Assembly: GCA_026122225.1 (NCBI GenBank)
Contig: JANEZZ010002066.1
Span: 372,001-436,000 of the forward strand
Direction: 5' to 3'
From: Heloderma charlesbogerti
Lineage: Eukaryota > Chordata > Lepidosauria > Squamata > Helodermatidae
DNA length: 64,000 nucleotides
Below, in pieces: positions 21,583 to 32,841 of this stretch. The translations under genes and the position numbers were made by a program. Numbering within the stretch: the stretch's first letter is position 1; every line of letters begins with the position of its first letter. The notes beneath the pieces are model-generated. The model saw only the letters and a program-made list of their open reading frames with translations, did no database searches and was not told where the DNA came from.

Positions 21583-21672
21583 GGAGGAAGAAACTGAAAC
21601 AGCCAGATTCATCCTTCCAGGCTCATATGCTTGGATGTTTTTCTCTTAAAAGTCTGTATTAAACCCTGTTAG

Positions 21673-22108
21673 AGAGCAATCCTATGGCCCACTAGACACT
21701 GTCTAGAAGGCCATAGGATATGGTCTATTCCAGGAACCAATCTCAGAGCCTGCACTCCGAGGTCGGTTCCTGGAGAACTGACCTCCCAGCTCGTCCACAT
21801 TGCCTCCGAGGCAGTGCGGAGCAGCCCTGTCCTCCACGCTCGGAAGACAAGCACAGAGTGACTGAAAAGGGGCAGAGCCGGGCTGGGGGGTGTTCCAGGG
21901 CAGGGAGTGCAGACCTGAGCATACTACACATCCTATGTGTCATACAGCAGCTTCCTCTCCCAGGCAGCTGAAAAAGGCTGTCTAGTGAAAAAGAGCCAGG
22001 CAGAAAAGGTGCAGAGGGAATGATCCCCCTGTGCCTCTCCTGCCTTGCTTTGGATAGGGGGTCACCTCCGAGGTCGGAGGTGGCCACGTATCTACTTAGG
22101 ATTGTGTT
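21673..22108. mobile_element. MITE-like element (CAATCCTATG ends), about 435 bp
   Basis: Starts GAGCAATCCTATGGCCC and ends CTACTTAGGATTGTGTTC. Internal inverted blocks include CTCCGAGGTCGG near both ends (21757 and 22067). Related copies are at 41172 and 44906. No transposase frame. Confidence 0.6.
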
Positions 22109-22544
22109 CTTACTGATGAATTAGGGCCACCAGCTCTTTTTCAACAGCTATGTAGCAGGCAGGTATGACATGGTCTTCTCCATGATGGGAATATTGAATA
22201 TGGCTGGTGCAGATGTGTGAGAACTTCAGTTCAGTTCAGTTCTGATTAGGAATTCGCTATATTTCACCAAGTTCCTTTTTAGGAGAGAAGGAACCTGAGA
22301 TTTAAAACAAAAATAATGAATGTGGGAGAAAGCCAAATTGACAGATTTGCCTGTCTCTATGGAAAACTGGATTTTCACACCAGACAAAGCCACAAGCTTT
22401 GTCTTACCAAGACACCAAGGGAGACCCCTTTACCTTCTAAGCAACTCTTTTCTTGCTCAGAAGGGCCAGAAAGCAGCCATAGGTCCATGGTGAAGCACAT
22501 GCTTTTCCTGTAGAATCTCCCATATTCGATCTCTAGCATCTTTA

Positions 22545-22645
22545 GGTAGAAGAGTCAGGTAGAAGATGATGTTTACTCAGAGTAGACAATACTGGACTAG
22601 ATGAATATATAGTCTGATCTGGTGTAAAGCAGCTTCCTTCATTTC
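22545..22645 (+). mobile_element. tRNA-derived SINE, 3' half
   Basis: GTAGACAATACTGGACTAGATG...GTCTGATCTGGTGTAAAGCAGCTTCCTTC is the typical distal part of a squamate SINE. The head is missing. Confidence 0.6.
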
Positions 22646-22673
22646 TTACAAATACAGAGAGCAACATTAACTT

Positions 22674-22940
22674 AGGGAGGAGCTGTAGCTCAGTGGTAGA
22701 GCACATGAATGAGAAGATTCCAGGTTCAGTCTCTTGGATCTGCAGTGGAGAAGGGGAATATGTGACCCTCCAGATGTTGCTGGACTACCAGTCCCATCAG
22801 TCCTAGCCAACATGCCCAATGATGAGAGTTGATGGGAGTTGCAATTCAGCCACATATTCCCCATCTCTGATCTACAGGGTGGGGCTGAGAAAGACCTATG
22901 AGAACTGCTACTGCCATTCAACTTGGACAGCACCAGGCTC
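22674..22940 (+). mobile_element. tRNA-derived SINE with a MITE inserted
   Basis: The head AGCTGTAGCTCAGTGGTAGAGC (A box) and GGTTCAGTCTC (B box) are tRNA-like. The body resumes after 22863 with GGTGGGGCTGAGAAAGACC. It is not a functional tRNA: the acceptor stem and cloverleaf are incomplete. Confidence 0.72.
22753..22863. mobile_element. MITE foldback inside the SINE
   Basis: GGGGAATATGTGACC...GCCACATATTCCCC ends with an inner CCAGATGTTGCTGGAC...GGGAGTTGCAATTC fold. Inserted in the SINE, so younger than it. Confidence 0.65.
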
Positions 22941-23361
22941 AGGTTAAGCAGCTTCACATATTCTTTCTGGCAATCCGTTATAATTAAAATAGGTCTTTTT
23001 ATTGTGCTTCTATGGACCATGAGCAGATGAATACTTATCAGGTCCTTTAACACAAAGAACAGGTGCCCTCATACACTCATTGGAAATATACCTTGGTTTG
23101 ACTGAAATACAGAGCAAAACTACATGTTACCCTTGCTGCATAGTTCTATTGAGTGAATGTGCCCAGTGCAGAGGCCCCAGTCCAGATCTGTATCCAAGCA
23201 TGAGGGTTACAGAGCTACAACCCTTTCTACCACCACCACCACCCAACTGCATTCCTGATTTGGTTCAGGGGCCCACTCCTGTTATTTGCATTAGCAGAAA
23301 AAAGACACATTTGTTTCGAGGGATCTTTTTTGGTCAATGCAAATTATAGGCTAAGGGACTC
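22941..23361. other. unique sequence
   Basis: About 420 bp without recognised features. Confidence 0.4.
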
Positions 23362-24100
23362 TAGGGATGTACGAAAGTCACTTACCTTTCCGCGGATTCT
23401 GTTCATGGGGGGGGGAGGCATTCCATCCCTCCCCCCGGAATCCTTGACGGGGGCAGGCGATCCGGTCGTCCCCCCTAGAATCCTCGACGTCCGGCTGTGC
23501 TCCGCGGCAGCTCTGCAGAGCAGCCAGCCAGCCAGGCCAGGGCTGTCTGCAGCTGGATTTCCGGCTGCAGTGGCTGCTGGGTTTAAAAAAAAACCCACCA
23601 GCGTACGCAAATGGCAGCGGCTACGGCCGCCGCCATTTGTGTTCCTTATTTTTCGCTGTCTTAGTCTACGTAAATATTTATGTAGACTATTACAGCAAAA
23701 ATAAAGGGGAATGCAAATAGCGTAGTGGGTGCTATTTGCGTCCCTTTTTGATTTGCTGTTTTAGCCTACGTAAATATTTACGTAGGCTAAAACGCGTTTT
23801 GTATGCGTTTTTTTTTTTTACCAGGATGTGATAGGCTACGTAAGTCTTTACGTAGCCTATCATGTCTCTGTAAAAAAAAAAAGCCAGACTGCAAATGGTG
23901 GTGGTGGCGGCAGCTGGTCGGAAGACCAGCCGCCGAAGCTGCCGCTGCCGGAGCCGCCGCCGGACCTGCCGCTGCCGCCCGAACATCCGCCCCAGGTAAG
24001 TCTCATCCTGGGGGGGATCCACGGGGGGGTGGCAGGCCATTTCACCACAGATTTCATTCGGCCTCACCGAGATCCGTGGCGGAATTCTCTGACATCCCTA
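23362..24100 (-). mobile_element. TACGTA-palindrome element, copy 9 (subfamily B)
   Basis: Starts TAGGGATGTACGAAAGTCAC and ends TCTGACATCCCTA. The minus-strand terminal module has a T-rich tract ending AAACCCAG (23577-23585) and GGAAAG|GTAAGTGAC (about 23378-23392). The plus-strand terminal module opens MVVVAAAGRKT and stays open to CCCCAG|GTAAGT at about 23995. No matching 8-bp duplication is seen. Confidence 0.82.
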
Positions 24101-24206
24101 ACTCTGCTTGGAGTGGGAATGCAGTGAGGTGCAAAGGGCTAAAGTTCCTCTAATCCCCAAGCAAAGGTACCAATCCAGATCAGGGAATGTGCACTGGTGA
24201 CTGTAA

Positions 24207-24270
24207 AAAAAGGAAAGGAAAGGAAAGGAAAGGAAAGGAAAGGAAAGGAAAGGAAAGGAAAGGAAAGGAA
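24207..24270. repeat. (GGAAA)n microsatellite
   Basis: About 12 pentamer units. Confidence 0.95.
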
Positions 24271-25681
24271 AAACACTTGCACTCAAGGCCAGACTAAGCT
24301 AAGGTAATATGCAGTTTGGATCTAAGAAGCAAAAATATGGTTCCAGTTGTGATGGGTTCCACAAATCATCTTTGCTATTGTAGACCTTCCCACACAGATG
24401 CATAGGCCTCATGCACTGACATAGCATGGGAAGCCTATGCCATCCATGCATGCAGACATACGGTCAGGACATCATGCCTCATTAGCACTGTGCAGTGTGG
24501 CTTTCATCAAAGAAGCCTACAGAAACTGCCAAAACCTGTCTAGAAATGGCTGGATTGTGTTAAGCTTCTGGGTGACTTAGAATCCAAACAGGCATACCAA
24601 ACCTTTCTCAAAACTCTGTGCAACTCTAATACTGCCAGGAGCAGCAGAGGCTAGAAGCAGGAACCCGAAGGACTGCACAGTGATGATCTGTGCGCTGAGT
24701 CACCAGGACTACAAAATAAAGGGTTCCCTAAGCAGTAAGGGTTTCTGGGCTCTGGAGTAAACCTCTGTTCAACTAGCCTAGTAGCTATTGGCTCACCAGG
24801 ACCAAGAAGGACTAAAAAGGCTTCTTTTGCAGTGAAGCATGTTCACTAGAGGGCTGACGAAAATGGTCCCCAAGCTTTCAAATCCCCATTCTCAGGTCTT
24901 GAAAGGAGGAGATTTTAACTATTTTAGCAGAGGGAGGTAAATTTCAAAACCAGGGGCACGAAACTCTTCAGCAGTCTTCCTGGCTCCTCACTGCTGCTGC
25001 TGGAAGCTATGTTTAACGTCACAAAATGCCCAGTCACAACACTGGGGTATTCTGAGGGACATGCTGTGAAAAATGCGGCAATTCCTAATATAGCCACCAT
25101 GTTATCCTAAAATGCCCCTTGGAAAAATGTTATGTAGTTTCATTGTGGAGCATAGTTGGGAATTAACAGACGACGACTGGCAGCAGCAAGGAATCAGGGA
25201 AGGGGACACTGGTGAACTTTGCTCCTGTCCTCACAGTTCTGCTCAGTTTTGCTCCTGTCCTCCCTGAAATGCAAAAAAGGGAGGCAGTTTTGCCCCTCTT
25301 TTACTAAACACCTCCCCCCTTGATTTTGGCAGAACTTTGGGACATGGAAGTTCAGCCCTCCCTTAGTATTCACAGTGTCTGACCTCCGGCTTGCCTAATC
25401 TGCCTCCGGGTTTGGTGGCTGTAGCTAGCGTTGGCCAGCTCTGAAAAATACTCACTGATCGCAATTTCTCATATATTTCAGTCCTTCATATGATGCCAGT
25501 CACATGCATTTACGCACAGCCCATCTGTTCTCAGTGAGTGTTAGTTTTAGCACCTATTTTCAAGCAAACCTTGGAGTCAAAAAATAGAATGGGCCGTGCT
25601 TCTGCAAAGAAATGGAGGAGGAGCCCACTTCCTGCATTGCAATTAGCAGAAATCGAGTTTATGGATTTAGAAAGTAGTTTT
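24271..25681. other. unique sequence, no gene recognised
   Basis: About 1.4 kb, moderately AT-rich. Frames are short and motif-free. Confidence 0.45.
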
Positions 25682-26192
25682 TAGGGATGGATGGACTCAC
25701 CTCCATCCAGGCCCTTGGCGCAATCAATGAGCTGCCGTCGCTGCCCACCCGTACGAGCCGTGCTGCGGAAACTACAGGAGGGCTCAGCGACCACCCGAGA
25801 AGCGCTGCGTTGCCGGCCGGCGCCTTACCGAGCTCCCATTGTGAGCAGAAATCGCCGCTCCTTTATTTCCACATTTCTAATCTTGCATCTATGGCTGCCT
25901 TAAAGGGACAATGGCTCGACATTTCAGGCTTAAAGGGCCCTTTACCCCTGTAATGTTGAGTCAGTGCCCTTTAAGGCAGCTGTAGATGCAACATTACATA
26001 TGTGGAAGTAACTGAGCGGCGATTTCTATGTGCAATGGGAACTCAGTAAGGAGTCAGATGGCCTCACAGCACTTCCCACCGGTTGCCAAGCAGGCAAGCA
26101 ACCCCCCCATGGCCTGTCAAGTGGGGTCAGGGTAATTGGGCAGGGGGGAGTCCATCAGAATCCATCCCCCCCAGACTCTCGTGCCATCCCTA
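25682..26192 (+). mobile_element. family Z hAT-like element
   Basis: TAGGGATGGATGGACTCACC...CTCTCGTGCCATCCCTA. The flanks GTAGTTTT and GTAGTAGA share only the first five bases. An internal foldback pairs AATGTTGAGTCAGTGCCC with AAGGGCCC...CAACATTA. It abuts the L2 copy, which begins at 26193. Confidence 0.62.
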
Positions 26193-27128
26193 GTAGTAGA
26201 CATGATCCTGGATGAAGGTACAGACCTGGCATGTATTATGGAGACCTGGCTGGCTGAGACCGCTGCTCCAACTTTGGTGGCTGTGTGCCCAGCCGGATTT
26301 TCATATGCACAGCAGCTGAGGGCTGGGGATCAGGGAGGGGGAGTGGCTGTTATCTACCAGGAGTCCTTGGTCTTCACCAGACCCCCTCTCCGGGAAACCA
26401 AGGTTGCTGAGTGCATGTACCTGGAGGTTGGGCCCGAAGGGCAGTCTGGGGATTCTGCTCGTGTACTGTCCACCCCACTACAAAACTGACTCCCTGGCCG
26501 AGGTGCTTGTGGTGGTCTCTGATGTGCGTGTGCAGTCCCCTAACTTACTGGTGTTGGGGGGCTTCAATGTACATATATTCAGAGTCCATCCTCATGGGGG
26601 CACCTTGGGACTTCATGGAGACCATGGCTTCCTGGGAGCTGTACCCTATTCTAACTGGGCCCACCCATGTAGCTGATCATGCACTAGACCTTGTGTTTGT
26701 TTCTGGAGAAGCGGGGAGTGATCTGGAAGTCAGGGGTATATCCACCACCCCCTTGTCATGGTCAGATCACTATCTGGTGACATTGGACTTCTCGGTTCCA
26801 CAACCCCTCTGCAGGGGTGGAGGACCCATTAAAATGGTCCCAGGCATCTTATGGATCCGAATGGATTCCTGAACACGCTTGGGGATTCTCCAGAGTACAC
26901 AAACAGCCACTCAGTTGAGACCTGGGTGGGTGGGTGGAATGCTGCAATCACTGGAGCATTAGATCAGGTAGCTCCGAAATGCCCTCTCCTCCTGAACAGG
27001 GTTCGAACTGCACCATGGTTCAATCCGTGGTTATGAGCCCTGAAACAGGAGGTGAGACAGCTAGAGCGCAGGTGGCGGAAGTCTCACTCCGAAGACAATC
27101 GGACACAGGCTAGAGCTGTATCTTCAGC
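26193..27128 (+). pseudogene. L2 LINE, endonuclease region (interrupted, frameshifted)
   Basis: The frame from 26136 decodes L2 endonuclease landmarks ACIMETWLAE, CPAGFSYAQQ and GGGVAVIYQESL. After a frameshift near 26460 the series continues with VYCPPHYKTDSL and VLGGFNVHI, then ADHALDLVFVSG and LSWSDHYLVTLDF. This is the apurinic-endonuclease order of an L2 ORF2. Frameshifts make it non-functional. It is broken by TACGTA copy 10 at 27129 and resumes at 28018 and 28887. Confidence 0.87.
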
Positions 27129-28017
27129 TAGGGATGGTGGAGAATTCTGCCACAGATTTCAGTGAGGCCAAATGCACTGGCATTTGGCCCCCCGAAATCC
27201 ATGGCGGAACAGCCTGCCACCCCCCCGCCACCCTGCAGATTCCCCCCGGGACGAAGCTTACCTGGGGCGGATGATCCGGGTGGCAGTGGCTCCGGCGGCA
27301 GCTTTGGCGGCTGTGGCAGTGGCTGGTCTTTCGACCAGCTGCCAGGGCCGCCATTTCCATTCTGGTCTTTGCCGTGATAGGCTACATAAGTATTTACGTA
27401 GCCTACCACAGCAAGCCAAGAAAGAAAAAAAAATGGTGTACGCAAATGGCGGCTACAGTGGCTGCCATTTGCGTTCCCTATTTTTCGCCGTTTTATCCTA
27501 CGCAAATATTTATGTAGGCTTTTACAGAAAAAAAAGAAAGAAATGCAAATAGCGCCCACTACACTATTTGCGGTTCCCTTTTTTTTTGCTGTTAATTGCC
27601 TACGTAAATATTTATGTATGATAAAACTGCAAAAAATAGGGAACTCAAATGGCGGCCACCATAGCCGCCATTTGCGTACACTGTATTTTGTGTTTTGGTG
27701 GGCGGGGCATGCAGTGATAGGCTAAGTAAATACTTACGTAGCCTATCATGGCAGCCTGGAAGGACGCAAATGGCGGCTGCTATGGTGGCCGCCATTTGCG
27801 TCCACAGCAGCCCGTCCGCAGCCAGAAGTCCGGCTGCGGATGGCCCTGGCTGGCTGCTCCGCAGAGACGCTGCGGAGCAGAGCTGGCCGGGCAGGATTCC
27901 GGGGGGGAGGACCGGATCACCTCCCCCCCATTGAGGATTCCGGGGGGAGGGACAGAACGCCTCCCCCCCCCAGCGGATGCCCCGACCGGAACCAGGTAAG
28001 GGATTTGTACATCCCTA
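27129..28017 (+). mobile_element. TACGTA-palindrome hAT-like element, copy 10 (subfamily B), inside L2
   Basis: TAGGGATGG...CATCCCTA, 889 bp, flanked by TCTTCAGC (27121-27128) and CCTTCAGC (28018-28025). The left module (minus) opens with a MEMAALAAGRKT frame that stays open to CCCCAG|GTAAGC (about 27258). The right donor is CCAG|GTAAGGG (about 27993). GTGATAGGC and GCAAATGGCGGC hairpins are present; several TACGTA cores have decayed. Confidence 0.88.
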
Positions 28018-28133
28018 CCTTCAGCCTATCACATGGTGATGAAGGCAGCAAAAAAGGAATAATATGCTGCCTCTATCAAGTCCACAGAGTGCTGTCCCAG
28101 GAGGCTGTTCCAAGTGGTCCGGAGCCTGGTCGG
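28018..28133 (+). pseudogene. L2 LINE, middle fragment
   Basis: Continuation of the L2 copy between two insertions, identified by the target duplications on both sides. Too short and decayed to assign a domain. Confidence 0.65.
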
Positions 28134-28886
28134 TAGGGGTGTCAGAGAATTTCTCGCCAAAACTTCGGGGGGGCGAGTGCCAATGTATTCGGCCCCCCGA
28201 AGTAGTTTTGGGGAGAAATTCTCCGCACCCCCCCGCCCCCCGCACACACCCCCGGGATGGGACTTACCTTTCCCGAATGTCGCTCCCGGTGGCGGGTCGC
28301 AGCGGCGGTTCGGCAGGGCTTTGACAGGGGCGGGGGCGGCAGCCGGTCTTTTGACCGGCTGCCACCACCACCATTCCAAGAAAAGTAAAAAAAAAAAACA
28401 AAACACCCCCGTGATAGGCTACGTGACGATTAACGTAGCCTATCATGGCTAGATCTGCAAAGTCAGCCATGATAGGCTACGTAAATCGTCACGTAGCCTA
28501 TCATGGGTGACTTAAAAAAAAAAGAAAGCGCGTACGCAAATGGCAGCCCCCACAGGGAGCCGTCATTCGTGTTCCTTATTTGGTCGCTGTAGTCTATGTA
28601 AAGATTACGTAGACTACGGTGAAAATAAGGGCAACGCTATTTGCGTTGCCCTTATTTTCGCTACGTAAATCATCACGTAGCCTATCACGGGGGCGTTGTT
28701 TTTTTTTTTTACTTTTTATTTCGCGGCCGGGCGAGGTGAAGCGCCTCCTCCCCGGCCTGAATTTTGGCCGGGCGAGGCGAGGCGCCTCCCCCCCCCCGGC
28801 CTGAATTTCGGGGGGAGAAGCGAAGCGCCTCCCCCCCACCGCGAAGCAAGCTGCGAGATGAGGTAAGTGACTTTCGAGCACTCCTA
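28134..28886 (+). mobile_element. TACGTA-palindrome hAT-like element, copy 11 (subfamily A), inside L2
   Basis: TAGGGGTG...CACTCCTA flanked by CTGGTCGG and CAGGTCGG (7 of 8). The minus frame of the left module contains VVVAAGQKTG and is open to GGGAAAG|GTAAGTCCC (about 28262-28272). The right donor is GATGAG|GTAAGTGAC. The right arm lacks one GTGATAGGC/GCAAATGG block, so the foldback is asymmetric. Confidence 0.85.
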
Positions 28887-29190
28887 CAGGTCGGTCCAGT
28901 TGCTCCGGAACCGCTGGAGCAGTCTAAGTCCTCCAGTGAGGCCTTGGCAAGGCACTTTGTGGATAAAATTGATCAGATCAGGAGTGTTATTCCATGCGCC
29001 ATCGATACAGTTAGCGAGCGAGAGGCGGCCTGTGGCAAACCGGTTTTGTGGGATCGGTTCCAGCTTCTTCCTCCTGATGAAGTGGACAAGGTGCTTTCAT
29101 CTGTACGGCCGACCACCTGCTTACTTGATCCTTGACCATCTTGGCTCATTATGGGCTGCAGAGAGAGAGTGGGTGAGGGGATCAGGGTGG
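28887..29190 (+). pseudogene. L2 LINE, region before the reverse transcriptase
   Basis: SSEALARHFVDKIDQIRSVI and DRFQLLPPDEVDKVLSSVRP (frame from 28764) are L2-type linker sequence just upstream of the RT. The frame ends in a stop at about 29135. Confidence 0.7.
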
Positions 29191-29663
29191 CAACGCAAAT
29201 AGCGTTGCCCTTATTTTTGCCGTAGTCTACGTAAATCTTTACGTAGACTACAGCGACCAAATAAGGAACGGGAATGGCGGCTCCCTATTTAAAGTCACCC
29301 GTGATAGGCTACGTGACAATTGACGTAGCCTATCACGGCTGACTTTGCAAATCTAGCCGTGATAGGCTACGTGAATCGTCACGTAGCCTATCAGGGGAAG
29401 TTTTTTTTTTTTCTTTCATTGCAATGGCGGCGGCGGCAGCCGGTCGAAAGACCAGCTGCCGCTCCCGCCCCGCTCGAACACCCGCCGAACCGCCGGCCGG
29501 ACCCGCCGCCGGGAGGGACATTCGGCGAAGGTAAGTCCCGTCCCGGGGGGGGTGCGGGGGGCGGGGGGGTGAGGAGGATTTCTCCCCGAAACTTGTTCGG
29601 GGGGCCGAACACGTTGGCGCTCGGCCCCCCGAAGTTTCGGGGAGAAATTCTCCGCCATCCCTA
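29191..29663 (-). mobile_element. TACGTA-palindrome element, copy 12 (half element)
   Basis: Only one arm is kept: it starts at the palindrome centre (CAACGCAAATAGCGTTGCCC) and ends GGGGAGAAATTCTCCGC + CATCCCTA (29656-29663). On plus, a T-rich tract precedes an ATG opening MAAAAAGRKT, open to GGCGAAG|GTAAGTCCC (about 29531). The break at the exact centre suggests loss at the cruciform tip. Confidence 0.82.
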
Positions 29664-30076
29664 ATTTTTAGGCATCCATTTTCCCCAGGCCTTGAGTGCA
29701 GTTCAGCAGACAAGAACTGGTATGTAGGTTGTTCTTTCCTTTGTGCAGCCGAAGGGTCCGGCTTGAAGAATTAAGTTAGGGATTTTTTATTTCTCTGACA
29801 TTCAGTCCAGAATGTAAGCCTTTTGTTCCACAGCAGGATCTTTCTTCTTTCAGTAGCTGTTAAAAAATGCTGAAGTGGATTTTGCTCAGGCCAAGCTAAG
29901 AAGGTTTTGGCATCTTAATAAAGACTGTTCTTCAAGGCATCTGGTTTCACCTTCAAGTTGAACTTTGAACTTGAAAAAAATCCATATTGTTGTGATTACC
30001 GACAGAGAAACCAAATCAACAGTGGCAAAGGTCTCAAAGAGGTGAAAGGGACTGCAAGTATTGTTGAGTACTCTTT
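29664..30076. other. unique sequence
   Basis: About 410 bp with no recognised feature. Confidence 0.4.
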
Positions 30077-30434
30077 CCGTGATAGGCTACGTAAGTATTT
30101 ACGTAGCCTATCAAGGTAAAAGCAACCACGCAAATGGTGTAGTGGCCGCCGTTTGCACCCCTGCTCTTTGCCGTGATAGGCTACGTAAATACTTACATAG
30201 CCTATCACGGCAGTCTGGCAGGACACAAATGGCAGCTCCTACAGCAGCTGCCATTTGTGGCCGCAGCAGCCGGCTGTGGCCGGAACTCCGGCTGCGGACA
30301 GCCCTGGCTGGCGGCTCCACAGAGCCACCGTGAAGCGGAACTGGCCAGGGAGGATTCTAGGGGGAGGGATGGAGTGCTTCCCCCCCACTGAGGATCAAAG
30401 CTGCAAAAAGGTAAGTGACTTTCGTACATTCCTA
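30077..30434 (+). mobile_element. TACGTA-palindrome element, copy 13 (right part)
   Basis: Two CCGTGATAGGCTACGTAA hairpins, a CAAATGGCAGC hairpin and the right terminal module ending AAAAAG|GTAAGTGACTTTCG + CATTCCTA. The left part is missing. Confidence 0.75.
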
Positions 30435-31942
30435 ATCTGGCTTCCTGTCACTTGAGCCCATCATTCTGTGTCCTGCATTCTGAGATGATGGAGAAGAGAT
30501 CCTGGCCGTCCTCTCTGTGACAACCTTTCAAGTACTTGAAGAGCACTGTCATATCTCCCCTCACTCTTCTCTTCTCAAGGCTACACATGCCCAGTTCTTT
30601 CAGTCTCTCTTCATAGGGTTTTGTTTCCAGTCCCCTGATCATCCTTGTTGCCCTCCTCTGAACCCTCTCCAGCTTGTCTGCATCCTTAAAGTGCAGTGCC
30701 CAGAACTGGACACAGTACTCCAGATGAGACCAGTGCTGAGTAGAGGGGAACTAGTACTTCCCGGGATTTGCTTCTATTAATGCAGGCCAAAAGAGCATTG
30801 GCCTTTTTTGCAGCCACTTCACATGGTTGGCTCATATTCAGCTTATGATCAACAACAATTCCAAGACCCTTCTCGCTTGTAGTGTTGTTGAGCCAAGTAT
30901 CCCGCATCTTGTAACTGTGCATTTGGTTTCTTTTTCCTAGAACTTGGCATTTATCCCTATTAAATGTCATTCTGTTGTTTTCTGATAGACTCCAGTCTAT
31001 CAGGATCACTTTGAATTTTGTTTCTGTCTTCCAAAGTATTAGCTATCCCGCCCAATTTTGTGTCATCTGCAAATTTGATCAGCATTCCCTGCACCTCCTC
31101 CTCCAAGTCATTAATACAAATGTGGAAGAGCACTGGGCCCAGGACTGAGCCCTGCGGTACCCCACTCATTACCCAGTTTGAGAAGGTCCCATTGATAAGC
31201 ACCCTTTGAGTCTGATTCTGTAGCCAACTGTGGATCCACCTGATCGTTGTTTCATCTAGCCCACTTCTAGCTAGTTTGCTCATCAGGATACCATGGGCAT
31301 TTTGTTAAAAGCTTTGCTGAACGCGAGGTATATGATGTCCACAGCATTCCCACAGTCCACAAGGGAGGTTACCTGATCTAAAATTGGGATCAGATTCATT
31401 CTGGCGGGATTTGTTCTTGACAAATCCATGTTAGCTTCCTTGAAACCTTGGCAATTCGCTTTTCAGAAGTTTCATCCCTGTCTTCTCCTTGATTGGGTGG
31501 CCAGTAGTAGACTCCAGCCACCAGGTTCTTTTTATTCTTTGCTCCATTTATTTTAACCCAGATGCTCTCGATGGGGCTACCAAGCTCATCCTCCTGTATT
31601 TCTGTGGAGAGACATGTATCTTTAACATATAGTGCAACCCCACCTCCTTTCTGTTCCTCCTGTTCTTTGTGAACAAGTTATATCCTTCAATTGCTGTATT
31701 CCAGTCATGAGAGTCATCCCACCAAGTCTCAGTTACACCTATGAAGTCATAATTTCCCTCCTGTATTAAGAGTTCATGTCTATTTGTTTGTTTCCCATAC
31801 TCTGAGCATTAGTATATAGACATCGAAAACCATGTACTTCATAGTCTGGCTTTCTTCTTACATGTTTGTGAAGACTATTATTGGGCACTATATTAGAGCT
31901 GTTCTCTCCATTGCAGTGCATTGTTACCCCCAATCGTCCATT
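30435..31942 (-). pseudogene. CR1 LINE ORF2, degenerate, internally deleted
   Basis: Minus-strand frames decode the CR1 reverse-transcriptase end: SGVPQGSVLGPVLFHICIND and FADDTKLG around 31080-31150, YSALVSSGVLCPVLGTAL at 30686-30740, then the KPYEERLKELGMCSLEKRR tail. Near 31440 the sequence jumps from the RT directly to endonuclease (PPNQGED-like) sequence, so roughly the first half of RT and its linker are deleted. The 3' end is cut at copy 13. Confidence 0.85.
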
Positions 31943-32407
31943 GGCAAATAGCGTTGCCCTTACTCTCGCCGTAGTCTACGTAAATGTTACGTAGACTACC
32001 CGTGCCCAAATAAGGAATGCAAATGGCGGCGCCCATGGGCGCCGCCATTTGCGTACGCGCCTTTTTTTTTCTTCAAAGTCACCCGTGATAGGCCACGTAA
32101 CAATTTACGTAGCCTATCACGGCTGACTTTGAAAATCTAGCCATGATAGGCTACGTAAATCGTTATGTAGCCTATCACGTGTTCTTTTTTTTTTTACTTT
32201 ACTGGGAAATGGCGGCGGCAGCCGGTCGGAAGACCGGCCGCCGCCCCCACCCCTGCCGAAACGCCGCCGAGAGGGACATTCGACAGAGGTAAGTCACATC
32301 CCGGGGGGGGGCTGGGGGGCAGAGAATTTCCCCACCAATTTCGGGGGGCCAAATGCATTGGCATTCGGCCTCCCGGAGATTCGTGGAGAAATTCTCCGCC
32401 ATCCCTA
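31943..32407 (-). mobile_element. TACGTA-palindrome element, copy 14 (half element) in CR1
   Basis: One arm from the centre (GGCAAATAGCGTTGCCC) to CATCCCTA (32400-32407), like copy 12. On plus, a T-rich tract, an ATG at 32209 opening MAAAAGRKTGRR and an open frame to CGACAGAG|GTAAGTCAC at about 32287. Inserted between the endonuclease and ORF1 parts of the CR1 copy. Confidence 0.85.
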
Positions 32408-32815
32408 TCGAAGTCTGACGTGATTTCTTCATAGCACCGCTTGACAATATCATTTGTTCCCACATGGATGAGAAGAAACGGATACCTGTCAGTGGGCTTT
32501 ATGAGTGCAGGCAACCTTTCAGTCACGTCTCTAATCTGTCCTCCTGGGAGACAGCATACCTGGTGAGTCCACGGGTCTTCGCGACATACTTGGGTTTCAA
32601 TCCCATGCAGCAAGGAGTCTCCCACTACTACTACTCTTCCCTTCTTCTTGTTGTAGGCCTGGGTTTCATCGCCTCTGCTTGACTGACCTTCAGCCTCTTG
32701 CTCACTCTCATGCAGCTTCTCGTGTAATTCTTCCTCTGCAGGCTGTCCTCCAGTCTCATCCTCAAGTACCTGGAAACCGTTCTTTAGCCCCACTGCCTCC
32801 ATTATTTTCATCATG
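32408..32815 (-). pseudogene. CR1 LINE ORF1, SGNH-esterase part
   Basis: The minus frame contains RVVVVGDSLLHGIE (nucleophile block) and LLIHVGTNDIVK (oxyanion block), nearly identical to ORF1 at 59136-60161. The C-terminal block lies beyond the copy 14 insertion and the N-terminal zinc finger is missing, so it is a fragment of the same CR1 family. Confidence 0.88.
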
Positions 32816-32841
32816 CAGAAAAATATGCAAATATTTGCATT

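Noticed and set aside
22676..22755. tRNA-like sequence with A and B boxes
   Set aside because: It continues into a SINE body and lacks a complete acceptor stem, so it is a SINE head, not a tRNA gene.
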